A stretch of 14,276 nt of DNA, taken from assembly GCA_011051475.1 (NCBI GenBank), contig DRLE01000207.1, forward strand, positions 1 to 14,276, in the 5' to 3' direction. This stretch comes from Gammaproteobacteria bacterium (GTDB lineage Bacteria > Pseudomonadota > Gammaproteobacteria > SZUA-229). A model generated the notes under the pieces. That model was not told the origin of the DNA and did not search any database. It was given only the letters and a program-made list of their open reading frames with translations. Below, one piece after another: positions 12,184 to 14,276 of the stretch (position 1 is the stretch's first letter; each line of letters opens with the position of its first letter). Made by a program: the position numbers and the translations under genes.

Positions 12184-14034
12184 ATGTCAACTCCTCTACA
12201 GGAACAAGATAAACAATCACGTCTTAAACTGCTTATAGCAAAAGGCAAGGAACTCGGTTACCTCACTTACGCAGAGGTAAACGACCACCTGCCCGAAGGC
12301 ATTGTTGACCCGACCCAGATCGAAGATATTATTAATACTATCAATGACATGGGTATCCAGGTCATGGAAGCCGCGCCCGAGGCGGAATCGCTGGTGCTGA
12401 CCGACGCCTCCGTCAGCGAAGCCGATGACGAAACCACCGAAGAAGCCGTGGCCGCGCTGGCCTCCATCGAAACCGAGCTGGGCCGCACCACCGACCCGGT
12501 ACGCATGTATATGCGCGAAATGGGCAGTGTTGAACTGCTCACCCGTGAAGGTGAAATCGAGATTGCCAAGCGTATTGAAGAGGGCCTGAAACAGGTTCTG
12601 CAGGCGCTGGCCACCAATCCGAAAACCGTTGCCAAGACCATCGAAAAATGGGAGCAGGTCCTGGAAGGCGAACTGCGCCTGAACGAGCTGATCGTCGACT
12701 TCCACAAAAGCGATGAAGAACTCGACCGTCTTGCCGCCGAGGCCCTGAAACGCGCCGCCAAGGAAGCCGAGCTGGCTGCCGCCGGCAAATCCGTACAGAA
12801 AGAGGACGTGATAGACACCGGCCCCGATATCGAGGACGTGAAAAAAGTCTTCGCCAGAATCAAGCGTGCGCACACCCGCTGCGTCAACCTGATTGAAAAA
12901 GGCAACTACAAGCCGGAAGAACTGACCAAGGCACGCACCACCATGGCCAATGCCTTCCTCGAATTCAAGTATACCCCGGCCTTTGTCAACCGCCTGACCC
13001 AGGACCTGCACGGCGTTATCAACCGTGTGCGCCGCCTTGAGCGCCAGATCCTCAACCTGGCCGTTAACAAGGCGCACATGCCGCGCAAGATCATGATTAC
13101 CACCTTCCCGCAGAACGAGGTCAATACCAAGTGGATCGACAAGTACTGCAAGGGACACGAGTACTCCGAAAAACTGAAAGAGCTGGCGCCCGAAATCAAG
13201 ATGGCCCAGCAGAAGCTGGCCGTTATCGAAAAAGAATTCGGTCTGCCCATTTCCGACATCAAGGAAATCAACCGCCGCATGTCCATCGGTGAAGCCAAGG
13301 CCCGCCGCGCCAAGAAAGAAATGGTGGAAGCCAACCTGCGCCTGGTGATTTCCATCGCCAAGAAATACACCAACCGCGGCCTGCAGTTCCTCGACCTGAT
13401 CCAGGAAGGCAATATCGGCCTGATGAAGGCCGTCGACAAGTTCGAATACCGCCGTGGTTACAAGTTTTCCACCTATGCCACCTGGTGGATTCGCCAGGCC
13501 ATTACCCGTTCGATCGCCGACCAGGCGCGCACCATCCGTATTCCGGTGCACATGATCGAAACCATCAACAAGCTCAACCGCATCTTCCGCCAGATGCTGC
13601 AGGAAATGGGCCGCGAACCGACACCGGAAGAACTGGCCGAAAAAATGGACATGCCGGAAGACAAGGTGCGCAAGGTACTGAAAATCGCCAAGGAACCCAT
13701 CTCCATGGAAACCCCCATCGGCGACGATGAAGATTCACACTTGGGCGACTTTATCGAAGACGTCAATATTATGGCGCCAATGGAATCGGCCACCAGCGAA
13801 TCGCTGCGCGAGTCAACCCGTGAAATCCTCACCACCCTGACCGCCCGCGAGGCCAAGGTACTGTGCATGCGCTTCGGTATCGACATGAACACCGACCACA
13901 CCCTGGAAGAAGTCGGCAAGCAGTTCGACGTCACCCGCGAACGCATCCGCCAGATAGAAGCCAAGGCCCTGCGCAAACTGCGCCACCCCAGCCGCGCCGA
14001 AAACCTGCGCAGCTTCCTCGGCGAAGAAGACTAA
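12184..14034 (+). CDS. rpoD: RNA polymerase sigma factor RpoD (primary sigma-70)
   Basis: This is the housekeeping sigma factor that directs RNA polymerase to vegetative promoters. The 616-residue protein is close to E. coli's 613. Region 1.1 covers about 1-80 and region 1.2 starts at DPVRMYMREMG (104-114). The large acidic non-conserved region of proteobacterial RpoD follows. Region 2 runs from NLRLVISIAKKY (384-395) to YATWWIRQAITRSIADQ (431-447), with the DNA-melting and -10 residues Trp434, Trp435, Gln438, Thr441 and Arg442, one later than in E. coli. Region 4.2 has TLEEVGKQFDVTRERIRQIE with the -35 contacts Arg585, Glu586 and Arg589. The end SFLGEED is intact. The ribosome site before the ATG is weak. 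Unlike the common rpsU-dnaG-rpoD operon, the upstream neighbour is a divergent redoxin gene. Confidence 0.97.
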   Translation: MSTPLQEQDKQSRLKLLIAKGKELGYLTYAEVNDHLPEGIVDPTQIEDIINTINDMGIQVMEAAPEAESLVLTDASVSEADDETTEEAVAALASIETELGRTTDPVRMYMREMGSVELLTREGEIEIAKRIEEGLKQVLQALATNPKTVAKTIEKWEQVLEGELRLNELIVDFHKSDEELDRLAAEALKRAAKEAELAAAGKSVQKEDVIDTGPDIEDVKKVFARIKRAHTRCVNLIEKGNYKPEELTKARTTMANAFLEFKYTPAFVNRLTQDLHGVINRVRRLERQILNLAVNKAHMPRKIMITTFPQNEVNTKWIDKYCKGHEYSEKLKELAPEIKMAQQKLAVIEKEFGLPISDIKEINRRMSIGEAKARRAKKEMVEANLRLVISIAKKYTNRGLQFLDLIQEGNIGLMKAVDKFEYRRGYKFSTYATWWIRQAITRSIADQARTIRIPVHMIETINKLNRIFRQMLQEMGREPTPEELAEKMDMPEDKVRKVLKIAKEPISMETPIGDDEDSHLGDFIEDVNIMAPMESATSESLRESTREILTTLTAREAKVLCMRFGIDMNTDHTLEEVGKQFDVTRERIRQIEAKALRKLRHPSRAENLRSFLGEED

Positions 14035-14049
14035 AGCTCAACGCCGGCC

Positions 14050-14073
14050 GTCAGCCGGAAATTTCCGGCTGAC
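14050..14073. terminator. Perfect 24-bp palindrome after rpoD (terminator-like, no U-tract)
   Basis: GTCAGCCGGAAATTTCCGGCTGAC (written as two 12-base halves: GTCAGCCGGAAA and TTTCCGGCTGAC) is fully self-complementary and begins 16 bases after the rpoD stop. No run of T follows on either strand, so intrinsic termination is doubtful. It may protect the mRNA 3' end or serve as a protein-binding site. Its right end overlaps the -35 of the promoter at 14069-14097. Confidence 0.5.
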
Positions 14074-14097
14074 AGGCACAGCAAAGCACTATAGAAT
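14069..14097 (+). promoter_or_regulatory. Sigma-70-like promoter downstream of rpoD
   Basis: CTGACA (14069-14074) and TAGAAT (14092-14097) are separated by exactly 17 bases and followed by ACGCCCC, a strong match to consensus and the best promoter-like sequence in the window. No tRNA or known RNA gene is recognisable in the 180 bases that follow. It may drive a gene beyond the right edge or an undetected small RNA. Confidence 0.5.
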
Positions 14098-14139
14098 ACG
14101 CCCCGACATCCGGGGAAGTAAATCACAGGCTACCACACT

Positions 14140-14170
14140 GTCATTCTGAGCGAAGTCGAAGAATCTTTTA
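14140..14170 (+). repeat. Single arm of the GTCATTCTGAGCG repeat
   Basis: These 31 bases start GTCATTCTGAGCGAAGTCGA and continue with AGAATCTTTT. They match both arms of the element at 2931-3019. A clear inverted partner is not visible: a sequence ending in AATGAC near 14197-14225 shares only the outermost bases and a GATTC block. It is therefore either a solitary arm or half of a degraded element. Confidence 0.65.
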
Positions 14171-14187
14171 CCACTGAGCCGTCCAGA

Positions 14188-14276
14188 TTAAGAGGCGCCG
14201 GATTCATCAACCAGACTTTCAATGACTACCGCCAGATATAAACTATCTGTATCGGAGTGCGATAGCACAGAGTTTG
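14188..14276 (-). CDS. Possible C-terminal end of a gene entering from the right
   Basis: On the minus strand one frame is open from the window edge to a TAA at 14190-14188, giving 29 codons that end LYLAVVIESLVDESGAS. The composition is protein-like, but the stretch is too short to assign. A competing + strand frame starts at an ATG at 14222 and stays open to the edge, so at most one of the two is likely real. No family is recognised. Confidence 0.25.
   Translation of the reverse strand, partial: NSVLSHSDTDSLYLAVVIESLVDESGAS

Noticed and set aside
12217..13551. A 444-codon open frame antisense to rpoD
   Set aside because: It mirrors the codon structure of rpoD on the opposite strand, is rich in G, F and Q with no domain signature, and rpoD is beyond doubt.
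1..14276. CRISPR array, prophage, integron or defence system
   Set aside because: There are no regularly spaced direct repeats, integrases, transposases or toxin-antitoxin pairs; the repeats seen are inverted and intergenic.

Overview
The window looks like a stretch of chromosome from a free-living gammaproteobacterium. The evidence is a 616-residue RpoD whose conserved regions 2 to 4 sit one residue off the E. coli numbering, a very E. coli GapA-like GAPDH, and intergenic repeats of the GTCATT...GAGCG type that are common in that class. GC content is moderate. Nothing in the sequence fixes genus or lifestyle. The class II aldolase is of the subtype often called 'Calvin cycle' type, but no RuBisCO or phosphoribulokinase gene is present here.

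Layout. (1) Bases 1-999 hold a non-coding edge and a leftward class I glutamine amidotransferase. (2) Bases 1116-2735 hold a rightward pair, SAICAR synthase (purC) and dethiobiotin synthetase (bioD), divergent from the amidotransferase across a short gap containing a perfect 7-bp dyad. (3) Bases 2736-3044 are a repeat-rich gap where bioD converges with the leftward genes. (4) Bases 3045-10789 are a long leftward central-carbon cluster in transcription order tkt, gap, pgk, pyk, fba, followed after a strong terminator by a small FKBP-type prolyl isomerase. (5) Bases 10790-11288 are a non-coding gap with a candidate tkt promoter, a start-less membrane-like reading frame and an inverted repeat. 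(6) Bases 11289-11849 encode a leftward cytosolic redoxin, divergent from rpoD (12184-14034, rightward). (7) After rpoD come a perfect 24-bp palindrome, a good sigma-70-like promoter with no recognisable RNA gene behind it, a dispersed repeat, and an ambiguous gene edge at the window end.

How the genes fit together. Transketolase, GAPDH, phosphoglycerate kinase and aldolase act on neighbouring triose- and sugar-phosphate steps and serve glycolysis, gluconeogenesis, the pentose-phosphate pathway or a Calvin cycle. Pyruvate kinase adds the committed glycolytic step. The junctions tkt/gap, gap/pgk and pgk/pyk each contain a stem-loop structure, and a rho-independent terminator follows fba. This is compatible with one long transcript whose segments are processed or attenuated separately.

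I found no convincing undescribed system. All eleven complete genes are recognisable housekeeping families. The least explained material is intergenic: a 126-bp near-palindrome that overlaps the gap stop codon, three or four families of paired inverted repeats, the orphan promoter after rpoD, and the membrane-like frame upstream of tkt. Also notable is that rpoD is not preceded by dnaG.
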